64,000 nt of DNA, from positions 233,231 through 297,230 of the forward strand of contig JBBRMM010000002.1 of the NCBI GenBank assembly GCA_038230835.1, written 5' to 3'. This document shows positions 42,445-50,938 of the stretch, piece by piece. The translations under genes and the position numbers were made by a program. The DNA is from DASUHT01 sp038230835 (GTDB taxonomy: Bacteria; Actinomycetota; Thermoleophilia; Gaiellales; JAICJC01). The notes beneath the pieces are model-generated. The model had not been told where the DNA came from, made no database searches, and saw nothing but the letters and a program-made list of their open reading frames with translations. The first letter of the stretch is position 1. The number at the start of each line of letters is the position of its first letter.

Positions 42445-43440
42445 ATGAGCAGCTCCGAGATCGTCGACATCACCATTATCGGTGGTGGTCCCACCGGCCT
42501 TGCCGCGGCGTACTACGGCGGTCACCGCGACGCCTCGGTGAGGATCATCGAGAGTCTCGAACAGCTCGGAGGCCAGGTCTCGGCCGTGTACCCCGAGAAG
42601 CACATCTTCGACGTGGCCGGCTTCCCGAAGGTGAACGGGCAGGTGCTGATCGACCAGTTGACCGAGCAGGCGATGCAGTACGACCCCGACGTGCGGCTGG
42701 GCGAGGTGGTGGAGACCATCGAGCACGCCGATGACGAGATCCTCCTCCACACCGCCTCCGGCGAGGCGCTACGCACGCGCACCATGATCATCACCGCCGG
42801 ACACGGTGCGTTCAACCCGCGCAAGCTCGACCTCCCCGATCTCGACCGCTGGGAGGGCAACGGGCTGCACTACTTCGTCAAGCGCAAGGATGCCTTCAAC
42901 GGCCGTCGGGTGGCGCTGGTCGGCGGCGGCGACTCCGCGCTGGACTGGGCGATGGGCCTGCAGGACGTGGCCGAGCCGCCGATCCTCCTGATCCATCGTC
43001 GTGACCGCTTCCGTGGCCTGGAGTCGTCGGTCAACGAGGTACGCCGGCTGGCCGGCGACGGGTTGGTCGAGATCCTCACGCCGTGCGAAGTGCGCGCCGC
43101 CTCCGGCAACGGCAGGTTGGAGGCGATCGCCGTCGAGAACACCGACACCGGAGAGACGATCGAGTACCCCTGTGACGAGCTGGTCACGCTGCTCGGGTTC
43201 ATCAGCCACCTGGGGCCGATTGCCGACTGGGGCTTGGAGTTCGAGAACAAGCGCCAGATCAAGGTCAACCAGGTGATGGAGACCAACCTGTCGGGCATCT
43301 ACGCCGCCGGGGACGTGGCCGGCTACGAGGGCAAGATCACCCTGATCACGGTCGGCTTCTCGGAGGCCGCGCTCGCCGCCAACCATGCCGTCGCGCGGAT
43401 CCGCGGCGAGAAGGCGCAGCCCAAGTACTCCACCGAGTAG
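42445..43440 (+). CDS. Ferredoxin/flavodoxin-NADP+ reductase, thioredoxin-reductase-like (YumC type)
   Basis: 331 aa. FAD/NAD(P)-binding flavoenzyme. FAD site IIGGGPTGLAAAYYGGHRDASVRIIESLEQLGGQVSAVYPEKHIFDVAGFP at the N-terminus; NADPH site ALVGGGDSALDWAMGL near residue 158; C-terminal FAD site GIYAAGDVAGYEGKITLITVGFSEAALAANHAV. The CxxC redox motif of true thioredoxin reductases is missing, which places it with the YumC-like ferredoxin reductases. ATG 42445 has a GGAAG ribosome site; an in-frame TTG at 42403 falls inside the palindromic operator and is rejected. Confidence 0.92.
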   Translation: MSSSEIVDITIIGGGPTGLAAAYYGGHRDASVRIIESLEQLGGQVSAVYPEKHIFDVAGFPKVNGQVLIDQLTEQAMQYDPDVRLGEVVETIEHADDEILLHTASGEALRTRTMIITAGHGAFNPRKLDLPDLDRWEGNGLHYFVKRKDAFNGRRVALVGGGDSALDWAMGLQDVAEPPILLIHRRDRFRGLESSVNEVRRLAGDGLVEILTPCEVRAASGNGRLEAIAVENTDTGETIEYPCDELVTLLGFISHLGPIADWGLEFENKRQIKVNQVMETNLSGIYAAGDVAGYEGKITLITVGFSEAALAANHAVARIRGEKAQPKYSTE

Positions 43441-43444
43441 ATCG

Positions 43445-43813
43445 CTACTCACCGGCCGATTCGTCGGACTGCATGAGGCCGAAGCGGTTGCCCTCCGTGT
43501 CGGTGCAGGCGGCGAACCACCCCACCCCTGGGATCGCGCTCTTGGGGCTTGCGACCGCCCCGCGTGCGCGCACGACTGCCTCGAGCGCCGCGTCGATGTC
43601 GTCCACGCCGATCGTGTTCATGGGTTGGTCGCCGCCCTGGCCGCGGCGTGACATGCCGCCGTTGATCCCGGGCTGCTCGCTCCCGGTCTCGATCATCCAG
43701 TACTCCATCGGGCCGCTCCACTTGGTGAACGTCCAGCCGAACACGTCGCCGTAGAACCCCACGGCGCGTTCGGGGTCGTCGGCGATCATGTCGAAGTGAA
43801 TGGGTCGGGGCAC
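43445..43813 (-). CDS. VOC-family (glyoxalase-like) protein
   Basis: 122 aa. VOC fold pattern: HFDMIADDPERAVGFYGDVFGWTF at the start and GWFAACTDTEGNRFGLMQSDESAG at the end, with GVDDIDAALEAVVRARGAV in between. Resistance or lyase function cannot be assigned. GTG 43813 is preceded by CACC and then by the (GGA)15 tract, which acts as an extended ribosome-binding region; the frame stays open upstream as polyGlu, but that part is not like any VOC protein. It ends 4 nt from the convergent flavin reductase gene. Confidence 0.82.
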   Translation of the reverse strand: MPRPIHFDMIADDPERAVGFYGDVFGWTFTKWSGPMEYWMIETGSEQPGINGGMSRRGQGGDQPMNTIGVDDIDAALEAVVRARGAVASPKSAIPGVGWFAACTDTEGNRFGLMQSDESAGE

Positions 43814-43817
43814 GGTG

Positions 43818-43862
43818 TCCTCCTCCTCCTCCTCCTCCTCCTCCTCCTCCTCCTCCTCCTCC
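43818..43862. repeat. (TCC/GGA)15 trinucleotide microsatellite
   Basis: Fifteen perfect TCC units on the plus strand (GGA on the minus). It lies immediately upstream of the VOC gene start, so on that gene's mRNA it is a run of GGAGGA Shine-Dalgarno-like units 4 nt from GTG. It is also in the divergent region before fumC. Confidence 0.95.
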
Positions 43863-43902
43863 GCGGGTTCTCCGGCTTCGACGCCCGCGGCAGCGGTGGA
43901 GT

Positions 43903-43908
43903 TAGTCT
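43903..43908 (+). promoter_or_regulatory. Putative -10 box (TAGTCT) for fumC
   Basis: TAGTCT lies 32 nt before the ATG of fumC; the leader includes a GGAAGG ribosome site at about 43930-43935. Confidence 0.33.
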
Positions 43909-43940
43909 GCGGACCAAAAGACCAGCAGGGAAGGATCGAC

Positions 43941-45272
43941 ATGGAGGAGCTTTGGGGCGGGGAGACCCGCAAGGCGGTGGAGAATTTTCCGGTGTCCGGC
44001 GAGCCCATCCCCTCGGCGGTGGTGCAATGGCTGGGTCGGATCAAGGGAGCCGCCGCCCGGGTGAACGCGGATCTCGGCCTGCTCGACTCTGAGCTGGCCG
44101 AGCGGATCGCCGCTGCCGCCGACCGAGTGGCCGCCGGCGAGCACGACGACCAGTTCCCGATCGATGTGTTCCAGACCGGCTCCGGCACCTCTTCCAACAT
44201 GAACGCCAACGAGGTGATTGCGAACCTGGCCGGCGAGGGCGTCCACCCAAACGATCATGTCAACATGGGCCAGTCGTCGAACGACGTGTTCCCCTCGGCC
44301 GTGCACCTGGCGGCGCTCGATCGCGCCGTGAACGACCTGATTCCGGCCCTCGACCAGCTCGCAGCGTCGCTGGGCCGCAAGGCGGAGGAGTTCGCCGACG
44401 TCGTCAAGTCGGGACGCACCCACCTCATGGACGCGGTGCCGGTGACCCTCGGCCAGGAGTTCGGGGGCTACGCGGCTCAGGCGCGCGAGGGCAAACGACG
44501 GGTGGAGGCGGTGCTCGTCGGCCTCGGCCAGATCCCGCTCGGGGGCACGGCCGTGGGAAACGGCCTCAATACGCATCCGCGGTTCGCACCCCTGGTCCGC
44601 GATCGGCTGGTCGCCGACACCGGGCTTCCGATCCTGCCTGCGGCCGATCCGTTCGAGGCCCAGGCCAACCGGGACGGGCTGGTGGAGGCTTCGGGCGCGC
44701 TGCGGACTCTGGCGGTGTCGCTGACCAAGATCGCCAACGATCTGCGCTGGATGGGATCGGGGCCGCGAGCGGGGCTGGCCGAGATCATCATCCCCGAGCT
44801 TCAGAAGGGCAGCTCGATCATGCCCGGCAAGGTGAACCCGGTGATCCCCGAGGTCGTCTGCCAGGTGTCGGCTCAGGTGATCGGCAACGATGCGGCGATC
44901 GCCGTCGGCGGGCTGCAGGGGAACTTCGAGCTGAACGTGCAGATCCCGTTGATCGCGCGCAACCTGCTGCAGTCGATCACGCTGCTCGCGTCGGCCAGCC
45001 GGTTGTTCGCGACCAGGTGCATCGACGGCCTGCAGGCCAACCGCGAGAACTGCGAGCGCGCCGGCGAGGCGACGCTGGCGATTGCGACGGCGCTCAACCC
45101 GTACATCGGCTACGACCGGGCGACCGCCATCGTCAAGGAGGCGGCGGCCAGCGGGCGTTCGCTGCGGGAGGTTGCGCGCGAGCAGGGGGTCGAGGAATCG
45201 GTGCTGACCGACGCGCTCGACCTGCGCAAGATCGCCGAGGGCAACCGCTTGGAAACCCGACCGGTATCCTGA
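43941..45272 (+). CDS. fumC: Class II fumarate hydratase
   Basis: 443 aa, Fe-independent fumarase of the citric acid cycle (fumarate to L-malate). Motifs: QTGSGTSSNMNANEVIAN near residue 83, HPNDHVNMGQSSNDVFPSAVH near 105, SGRTHLMDAVPVTLGQEFGGYA near 155, and the family signature GSSIMPGKVNPVIPE near 293. ATG 43941 has a GGAAGG site upstream. The frame is open farther upstream through the TCC repeat as polySer, which is rejected as coding. A short amidotransferase gene follows after 5 nt. Confidence 0.96.
   Translation: MEELWGGETRKAVENFPVSGEPIPSAVVQWLGRIKGAAARVNADLGLLDSELAERIAAAADRVAAGEHDDQFPIDVFQTGSGTSSNMNANEVIANLAGEGVHPNDHVNMGQSSNDVFPSAVHLAALDRAVNDLIPALDQLAASLGRKAEEFADVVKSGRTHLMDAVPVTLGQEFGGYAAQAREGKRRVEAVLVGLGQIPLGGTAVGNGLNTHPRFAPLVRDRLVADTGLPILPAADPFEAQANRDGLVEASGALRTLAVSLTKIANDLRWMGSGPRAGLAEIIIPELQKGSSIMPGKVNPVIPEVVCQVSAQVIGNDAAIAVGGLQGNFELNVQIPLIARNLLQSITLLASASRLFATRCIDGLQANRENCERAGEATLAIATALNPYIGYDRATAIVKEAAASGRSLREVAREQGVEESVLTDALDLRKIAEGNRLETRPVS
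45265..45270 (+). promoter_or_regulatory. Leaderless -10 box (TATCCT) for the amidotransferase gene
   Basis: TATCCT, 7 nt, GTG 45278. It overlaps the last codons of fumC. Confidence 0.4.
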
Positions 45273-45277
45273 GCGGC

Positions 45278-45994
45278 GTGGATGTCCTCGTCCTCCAGCA
45301 CATCGCCTGCGAGCCTCCGGGGGTGTTCGAGGACGTGCTGCGGGAGCGCGGGGCGCGCCTGCACCGGGTCGAGTTGGACGAAGGTCAACCGTTGCCGGAC
45401 GGCGGGTACGACGCGATCGTGGCCATGGGCGGGCCGATGTCGGTCAACGACGAGGCCGCGCTGCCATGGCTGACGGCCGAGAAGCGACTGATCGCCGAAG
45501 CCGTTCGCAGCGGAGTGCCCTACTTCGGCGCCTGTCTGGGTGTGCAACTGCTGGCCTCGTCGCTCGGTGCCCGCGTGTACCCGGGTGCGGTGCCGGAGGT
45601 CGGCGTGCTGGACGTCGAGCTGACACCCGAGGGTCGCCGCGACCCACTGTTCGCCCAGCTGCCGTCGCTCTTCCCGACGCTGCAATGGCACGGCGACACC
45701 TTCGACCTGCCTCCCGGTGCGACGCTGCTCGCGTCCTCCCCCGCCTATCCCAATCAGGCGTTTCGGGTCGGACGGGCGGCCTACGGAGTGCAGTTCCACG
45801 TCGAGGTGTCCGCCGAGATGGCCGAGCAATGGGGGCGGGTGCCGGCCTACGTCGACTCCGCCGCCACGGTGCTCGGGCCGGGCGGCATCGATCGACTGCT
45901 GGCCGAGTTCGAGGCGCGGCGCGATGCGATGCTGGAGCACGGCCGTGCGATGTTCGAGGCATGGATTGAGCTCGCCGCCGCCGTCCCCGGATAA
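45278..45994 (+). CDS. Class I glutamine amidotransferase-like protein
   Basis: 238 aa, stand-alone GATase1 domain. Nucleophile elbow PYFGACLGVQLLASSLG (Cys near residue 87), oxyanion region VAMGGPMSVND near 47 and the His in YGVQFHVEVSAEMAEQW near 172. It may release ammonia from glutamine or hydrolyse gamma-glutamyl compounds; no synthetase partner is adjacent. GTG 45278 fits a leaderless promoter. The last 29 nt overlap a following small membrane-protein gene if its TTG start is right. Confidence 0.86.
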   Translation: MDVLVLQHIACEPPGVFEDVLRERGARLHRVELDEGQPLPDGGYDAIVAMGGPMSVNDEAALPWLTAEKRLIAEAVRSGVPYFGACLGVQLLASSLGARVYPGAVPEVGVLDVELTPEGRRDPLFAQLPSLFPTLQWHGDTFDLPPGATLLASSPAYPNQAFRVGRAAYGVQFHVEVSAEMAEQWGRVPAYVDSAATVLGPGGIDRLLAEFEARRDAMLEHGRAMFEAWIELAAAVPG

Positions 45995-46331
45995 CCGGTT
46001 TCTCGCGATCCGCTTCGCGGGTCAGGATGCCACCGACTTTCATCTCTCCGACGAGACCGTTGGCCGTTTCATCGAACTCCGTGACGCCGGCGAGGATGCC
46101 CCGGCCATCGCGACCAGCCTCGGGCTCGACCCGCAGGTGGTGCTGGAGCTGGTGCACGCCGACGAGGCTCAGGCACTCGCCCGGCGGATCGCGACCGGTG
46201 ACGAGCCGATGTATCCGACACCCGCGCCGGAGCACCAGGTCGTCGACACCCGCGTGGGCTCGTCGGCGGTCCCGATCGCGATCGTGATCGCCCTGCTGGT
46301 GGCGGTCATCGTGTATGCGGTCGCGCGCTGA
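45966..46331 (+). CDS. Small protein with C-terminal membrane anchor
   Basis: 121 aa if started at TTG 45966; no ATG or GTG is available at a sensible place, so the start is uncertain. Residues about 10-80 are soluble and helical (FHLSDETVGRFIELRDAGEDAP; SLGLDPQVVLELVHADEAQALARRI, which looks like a small helix-turn-helix-like bundle). The last 22 residues are a membrane helix (VPIAIVIALLVAVIVYAVAR). A tail-anchored arrangement is inferred. No family recognised. It is in the same direction as fumC and the amidotransferase. Confidence 0.55.
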   Translation: MSSPPPSPDNRFLAIRFAGQDATDFHLSDETVGRFIELRDAGEDAPAIATSLGLDPQVVLELVHADEAQALARRIATGDEPMYPTPAPEHQVVDTRVGSSAVPIAIVIALLVAVIVYAVAR

Positions 46332-46351
46332 TCAGCGGCTTCGACGACCGC

Positions 46352-47143
46352 TCACGCCGGACTGCCGGCGAACACGAAGTCGCATACCAGCGCGCTCGTC
46401 TCGGCCAGCGCGTCCCACAGCACGCCGTGGCCGCCGGGCACGCACTCCAGCCGACCGCGGCGAAGCTCCGCCATCGCCCGGTCTGCGGCGTCCTCAGTCA
46501 GCAGCTCCGACTCGTCCGCCCGGACCACCAGCGTCGGGCACACCAGCTCCTTCAGGCGCGGGTCGGAATCGACCAGTTCGTCGAGTGCCGCCGCGGCCGC
46601 CTCACGGCTGTAGCGGAATCGGAAGCTGCCGTCCTCGGCGGCCACCAGGTGCTCGGCCATCTCCTCCGCCAGCAGAGCGCGCGGGGTATGCCGCAGTCCG
46701 GCCTGGGCACGCTCGTGGTCGATTGCCTCGTCGACCGAACCGAACCCGCCCGCGGCCCGCTGTGCGTCGGCCGCGTCGCGCAGGCGCGCTGTGGCGGCGA
46801 ACAGCGGCGGGTCGAGCAGAACCAGCGCCGTCACGCGTTCGCCGTGCTGTTCTGCGAACTCGACTGCGATCCGGGCGCCCAGCGAGTGGCCGATGATCAC
46901 GGCCTGGTCGACGCCGCAGGTCTCGAGCACATGCTCTAGGTCGTCGCAGTGGGCGGCCAGCGTCTGGGCTCCCGACCACGGCGAACGGCCGTGGCCGCGC
47001 AGGTCGTAGGCGATCACATGGCGGCGCTCGTCGAGCATGCGCGCGAGCCGTTCGAACCGCCGCGCGTGACCTCCCGCATCATGCAAACAGACAACCGCGG
47101 GAAGGTCTTCGGCCCCCCAAGTGAGAATACGGAACGGTGTCAC
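46352..47143 (-). CDS. Alpha/beta hydrolase
   Basis: 263 aa with full catalytic triad: oxyanion region VVCLHDAGGHARRF near residue 17, YDLRGHGRS, nucleophile elbow IIGHSLGARIAVEF (Ser near 92), acid in LVVRADESELL near 210 and His in PGGHGVLWDAL near 240. Substrate unknown; related to proline iminopeptidase/haloperoxidase-like hydrolases. The GTG start lies 8 nt after TACAAT on the minus strand. It is divergent from the glycosyltransferase. Confidence 0.88.
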   Translation of the reverse strand: MTPFRILTWGAEDLPAVVCLHDAGGHARRFERLARMLDERRHVIAYDLRGHGRSPWSGAQTLAAHCDDLEHVLETCGVDQAVIIGHSLGARIAVEFAEQHGERVTALVLLDPPLFAATARLRDAADAQRAAGGFGSVDEAIDHERAQAGLRHTPRALLAEEMAEHLVAAEDGSFRFRYSREAAAAALDELVDSDPRLKELVCPTLVVRADESELLTEDAADRAMAELRRGRLECVPGGHGVLWDALAETSALVCDFVFAGSPA

Positions 47144-47151
47144 CGACTATG

Positions 47152-47157
47152 ATTGTA
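47152..47157 (-). promoter_or_regulatory. Leaderless -10 box (TACAAT) for the hydrolase, overlapping a plus-strand TATGAT
   Basis: Minus-strand TACAAT (47157 to 47152), 8 nt, GTG 47143. On the plus strand TATGAT (47148-47153) overlaps it and could serve the glycosyltransferase with a leader of about 60 nt. Confidence 0.45.
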
Positions 47158-47219
47158 TGCTCCGCTCCCGGCGCGACCGGACTCGATCTGTCCGCCAGAC
47201 TGCCGAATATGTGTACGCC

Positions 47220-48410
47220 ATGCGTGTCCTAATCCTCTCAGCCCCGGTCGGAGCCGGGCATGACGCCGCTGCCCGTGGGGTGGCCGACGAGTTGCGGGCG
47301 CGCGGAGCAGAGGTCGAGATTGACAACGGGCTGGCGCTGATGGGCAGCCGCGTCCACCGTCTGGTGGTGGACGGCTACCGGTGGGAGCTCGAACACGCGG
47401 CGTGGACATGGCGGGTGCTGTACCGGATCACGCGCTCGCCGCGGCTGATCCGGATGGTCGGCTGGGCGCTTTCGGTGCGGAGCCGCCGGCGGATGCTGGG
47501 CCGCATCGACGACGCGCGTCCCGATCGCGTGATCTCGACCTATCCGCTGGTCTCGGCGGTGCTGGCGGCGCTTCGCCGCTCGAACCGGCTGTCGGTCCCC
47601 TGTTCGGCGCTGATCACCGACTTCGACCCTCATCCGGCATGGGTGCACCCCGATCTGGATGCCAACCTCAGCGTCAGCGACCAGCTGCCGGGGCTGGTTC
47701 CGATCCGGCCGCCGGTCGCCGTGGACGCGGTCGATCCTGCCGCCCGCCAACCTGTTCGGCGGACGCTCGGCATCCCGCTCGACGCTCGGGTCGTGCTGAT
47801 CGTCGGCGGCGCATGGGGCGTCGGCAACCTCGAGGGGGCGGCGGTCGCCGTCGGCGGAACCCCCGGAGCGCATGCGATCATCGTCACCGGGCGGAACGAC
47901 GCCCTCCGGAACCGTCTGCGATCGAACCCCGGGCTGTGCCGGGGCGCCACGATCCTCGGGTTCGTCGACAACATGCCCGACGTGATGGCCGCCTCCGACC
48001 TGCTGATTCAGAATGCCGGCGGCCTGACCTGCCTGGAAGGGTTCGCCGCCGGGCTTCCGGTCGTCATGTTCGAGCCGCTGCCGGGGCACGGCGAGGACAA
48101 CAGCCGGCAGATGGCCGACGCCGGTCTGGTCGTTCTCGCGCCCAACCCCGCGGCGCTGCGGACGCTGCTCGCCGACGAGCTGTTCTGGACCGAGACGGGG
48201 CCCGTTCAGGCCGCCCGAGCGCATGCCCTGTTCGAGCGGCCGTGCGCCGCCGACGAGCTGGAGGCCCAGCTCGCCGAAGGGCCGCTCGGCCCGTTGGTGG
48301 CGGTCCGGCGATCGCTGCGGCCGGTGCTCGGAACCTTCTCGGCCATCAGTGTGGTGGCCATGACCCGCGCGCCGGACGCGCTCGGGTACGTGCATCACTT
48401 CACGCGCTGA
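47220..48410 (+). CDS. MGDG-synthase/MurG-like glycosyltransferase
   Basis: 396 aa, GT-B fold. N-terminal VLILSAPVGAGHDAAARGVADELRARGAEVEIDNGL is the MGDG-synthase N domain. The donor-binding C-terminal half has LIVGGAWGVGNLEG near residue 197, GFVDNMPDVMAASDLLIQNAGGLTCLEGFAAGLPVVMFEPLPGHGEDN near 246-300. Such enzymes transfer a sugar from a nucleotide donor to diacylglycerol or a lipid intermediate at the membrane. ATG 47220 gives the natural start; no ribosome site was found. The polysaccharide deacetylase start overlaps its stop. Confidence 0.87.
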   Translation: MRVLILSAPVGAGHDAAARGVADELRARGAEVEIDNGLALMGSRVHRLVVDGYRWELEHAAWTWRVLYRITRSPRLIRMVGWALSVRSRRRMLGRIDDARPDRVISTYPLVSAVLAALRRSNRLSVPCSALITDFDPHPAWVHPDLDANLSVSDQLPGLVPIRPPVAVDAVDPAARQPVRRTLGIPLDARVVLIVGGAWGVGNLEGAAVAVGGTPGAHAIIVTGRNDALRNRLRSNPGLCRGATILGFVDNMPDVMAASDLLIQNAGGLTCLEGFAAGLPVVMFEPLPGHGEDNSRQMADAGLVVLAPNPAALRTLLADELFWTETGPVQAARAHALFERPCAADELEAQLAEGPLGPLVAVRRSLRPVLGTFSAISVVAMTRAPDALGYVHHFTR

Positions 48411-49111
48411 TGCGCCGCCTCGCGAGCGCCGCCGCACTGGCGCTGGGTACCTATGCCGCGCCGGCCGTCTCGGCTGTGGGGCCGTTCGCATTCCCTGGTA
48501 TCGTCAAACGGCTGCCGGCCAAGGGGGTGGTGGCCGTCACCTTCGACGACGGCCCGGATCCGCTGGGCACCCCGGCCGTGCTGGACGAGCTCGAGCGGCT
48601 GGGGGTGAGTGCGACCTTTTTCCTGGTCGGCCGGGAGGTCAGGAAGCACCCCGAGCTGGTGCGGCAGTTGGTCGAGCGCGGGCACGAACCGGCGCTGCAT
48701 GCCGACCGGCACCTGCCTCAGGTCGTGATGCCTCCGCGGTGGGTGATGAACGATCTGGCACGAGCGCGTGCGTGCATCGAGGACGCGGCGGGAGTGCGGG
48801 TGCAGCGCCTGCGCGCGCCCTTCGGGGCGGCCAGCCTCGCCACGCTGGTCTATGCCCGCCGAGCAGATCTCGAGCTGGTGAGCTGGTCGCGGTGGGGACG
48901 CGACTGGGAGCCTGGGGCGACGGCTGAGGAGATTTCGGTGCGCATCACTGGACGGCTGCAGGACGGCGACATCCTGCTCCTGCACGACTCCGATGCCTAT
49001 GCCGCCCGCGGCTCGTGGCGGGCGACCGTGGCCGCGCTGCCGCGGATCGCCGGGCGGCTGGCGGAGCTGGGGCTGCGCGGGCGGTCGCTCGCGGAGCTGG
49101 CGACGCGCTGA
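48410..49111 (+). CDS. Polysaccharide deacetylase (NodB-type)
   Basis: 233 aa. The N-terminal hydrophobic segment (MRRLASAAALALGTYAAPAVSA) is a signal or anchor. NodB motifs: TFDDGPDPLGTP near residue 41 (catalytic Asp-Asp), HADRH near 100 (the metal HxxxH equivalent), LRAPFG near 141 and the final LLLHDSDAY near 190. It removes acetyl from N-acetylated sugar at the cell surface. Coupled to the glycosyltransferase (ATGA), suggesting a shared glycolipid or wall-polymer pathway. Confidence 0.88.
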   Translation: MRRLASAAALALGTYAAPAVSAVGPFAFPGIVKRLPAKGVVAVTFDDGPDPLGTPAVLDELERLGVSATFFLVGREVRKHPELVRQLVERGHEPALHADRHLPQVVMPPRWVMNDLARARACIEDAAGVRVQRLRAPFGAASLATLVYARRADLELVSWSRWGRDWEPGATAEEISVRITGRLQDGDILLLHDSDAYAARGSWRATVAALPRIAGRLAELGLRGRSLAELATR

Positions 49112-49142
49112 CCCCGCCGCCCGCGCGGCGAAGATGGAGCTG

Positions 49143-50885
49143 TCAGGCGTTCGTGCATCGACCGGAGATCAGCGCGTCAAGCCGCAGAGCCGCGTAGGTG
49201 GACAGGGCGTCGATGTTCCCGATGCCCGCCCCGCCGGCCGGCAAAGTGGTCCGTCGCAGAAGTGCCATCGCTGCGGGGCGATCCACTCGTGGGGTGCCGG
49301 TCAGGGTGCAGTTGGCCTCGACCCCAGCCCATGTATCGATCAGATCGGGGGCGGCGCCCGGCCGCACCCCGAAGAGGCCGACAGGCGTCCGGGTGAGTGC
49401 GAGCGCGCCGCCCAGGCTGCTCCGCAGCGAGTGTGCGGTGGCCATTGCTGCCGGTGATCCGCACACTGATGCACCGTCGACGATCACCAGCAGGGCGTGG
49501 ATCTGAAACGGCGCCACGATCTGCGCGGTCGAACTCGGCAGGCGGGACACCGTCGACGACAACCATCGACGAGCGCTGGCAGTGCATGCCGCGGGGCGAG
49601 CTGACAGCGCATCCGCAACGACATAGGTCCGGGTACTCGGCACCGCGGGGCCCGTCGCGGTCTTGTCGATGTCACGGGCGGTGACTCGCGCCGGGTCGAC
49701 CGTGGCGGCCATCAGCAGCCGTTCCCACGACTGCAGGGAGGGTGCCTCCCAGTTGACTCGATCCGGGCTGTCCGAGGTCGCTGAAGCTGTCCCAGACAGC
49801 GTGCTCAGCGCCGCTATTGCAAACGTCGACGAGACGGGGTCGCCTGCGCCGATGACCGGTAGTTCCCCGCGCCATCGAAGCGTCCGCTCCAGGTCGGCGG
49901 CCCACGGTCGGGGGAGGGTCAGCGGCTGCCGTGCGCTGCGCGCAAGATCGACCACGGTGGCCACCTCGTCGGTGAAGCCCGCGTCCTTGGGGGAGAGGTC
50001 GTGTTCGGCGCTTGCCAGCATCGTGGCGGCGTGGCTCTGCGGAGCTGCGATGGGGATCTCACCGGCGCGAGCCATCTCCAACAGCGCCGCTGTCCGTAAC
50101 ACGTCCGGCAGCCCTGCGGCGGTGGTGGATCGGAGTCGCGTCTGCTCGGCGGCGAGTGCACGCTCGCCGAGCGTCACATCGGTAAACGCACACCGCGTGT
50201 TCGACAGACGCGTCGTCTCGGCTCGCCAGGCCGCCACGTACAGCGCCTGCGGACGTCGGCCGCACGCTCGGCTCCCGACGGTTCGGAGCACCGTGTTCAG
50301 GGCTCCGCGCTCGGCCGCGGGCAGCATCGGGCGAAGCAGCGTCGCGACCCTGGCGCGGTAAAGATCCGTCAGTGGGTCCGCCACCCTACGCCGAAGAGCT
50401 TCCAGCATCCGACTCGCGCGGTCCGAGCCCACGCTCGACCCATGTGGGTTGAGCGCGGACAGTCGGAGGACCATCCACGTGGCCGCGAGTGGCGGGGCAC
50501 CATGCGCTCGATCCGCGTACAGGCCCAAACTCGGCTGCCAGAACCCGTTCAGGGTAATCACCGCCGTCGTCGGAAGTTGATGACCGGTAAGTGCCAGCGC
50601 GAGTGCCGCGTGCGCCGAGGGGAGCAACTCGGGCCCGCCGATCGGCGCCTGGAACACCGGCATGGAGGGCGTCGGGACTAGCAGATCGAGCAGTCTGGCG
50701 CGCGTCGCCGCCCGCCAAGCTGGGGTCAGCATCGATCCGGGTGACGGCCGGGCACGGTCGTGCCCGGCCGTCGTCGCTCGGAGCAGCCATCCGCCTGAAC
50801 AGACTGCGATGATCACGGCCACCGCGACCGCGACGCCGGCGGAACGGCGAATCACCGTGTTGGTCGGGACGGGTGTGGTCGTCAT
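49143..50885 (-). CDS. Large membrane-anchored extracytoplasmic protein of unknown function
   Basis: 580 aa. N-terminal anchor (about residues 16-36, AGVAVAVAVIIAVCSGGWLL) then a long outside domain. No family recognised with confidence. Recurrent helical pairs with aromatic/LRL endings (LAATWMVLRLSAL; STYAALRLDALI) and the segment GLFGVRPGAAPDLIDTWAGVEA resemble the repeats of alpha/alpha-toroid proteins such as prenyltransferase/squalene-cyclase folds; I rate this as a weak structural guess. It has several Cys that could form disulfides. GGAGGA precedes the ATG. It lies 53 bp after the secreted 190-aa gene on the same strand. Base composition is lower in GC than the surroundings. Confidence 0.72.
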   Translation of the reverse strand: MTTTPVPTNTVIRRSAGVAVAVAVIIAVCSGGWLLRATTAGHDRARPSPGSMLTPAWRAATRARLLDLLVPTPSMPVFQAPIGGPELLPSAHAALALALTGHQLPTTAVITLNGFWQPSLGLYADRAHGAPPLAATWMVLRLSALNPHGSSVGSDRASRMLEALRRRVADPLTDLYRARVATLLRPMLPAAERGALNTVLRTVGSRACGRRPQALYVAAWRAETTRLSNTRCAFTDVTLGERALAAEQTRLRSTTAAGLPDVLRTAALLEMARAGEIPIAAPQSHAATMLASAEHDLSPKDAGFTDEVATVVDLARSARQPLTLPRPWAADLERTLRWRGELPVIGAGDPVSSTFAIAALSTLSGTASATSDSPDRVNWEAPSLQSWERLLMAATVDPARVTARDIDKTATGPAVPSTRTYVVADALSARPAACTASARRWLSSTVSRLPSSTAQIVAPFQIHALLVIVDGASVCGSPAAMATAHSLRSSLGGALALTRTPVGLFGVRPGAAPDLIDTWAGVEANCTLTGTPRVDRPAAMALLRRTTLPAGGAGIGNIDALSTYAALRLDALISGRCTNA

Positions 50886-50938
50886 GAGATTCGATCCTCC
50901 GTTAGGCGGTGTTGGCTGGTCTCAGAGTCTTGGACGAG

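Noticed and set aside
43800..43940. PolySer N-terminal extension of fumarase through the TCC repeat
   Set aside because: Fumarase normally starts near MEELWGGE, and ATG 43941 has its own GGAAGG ribosome site; the extension would also run through the upstream start region of the VOC gene.
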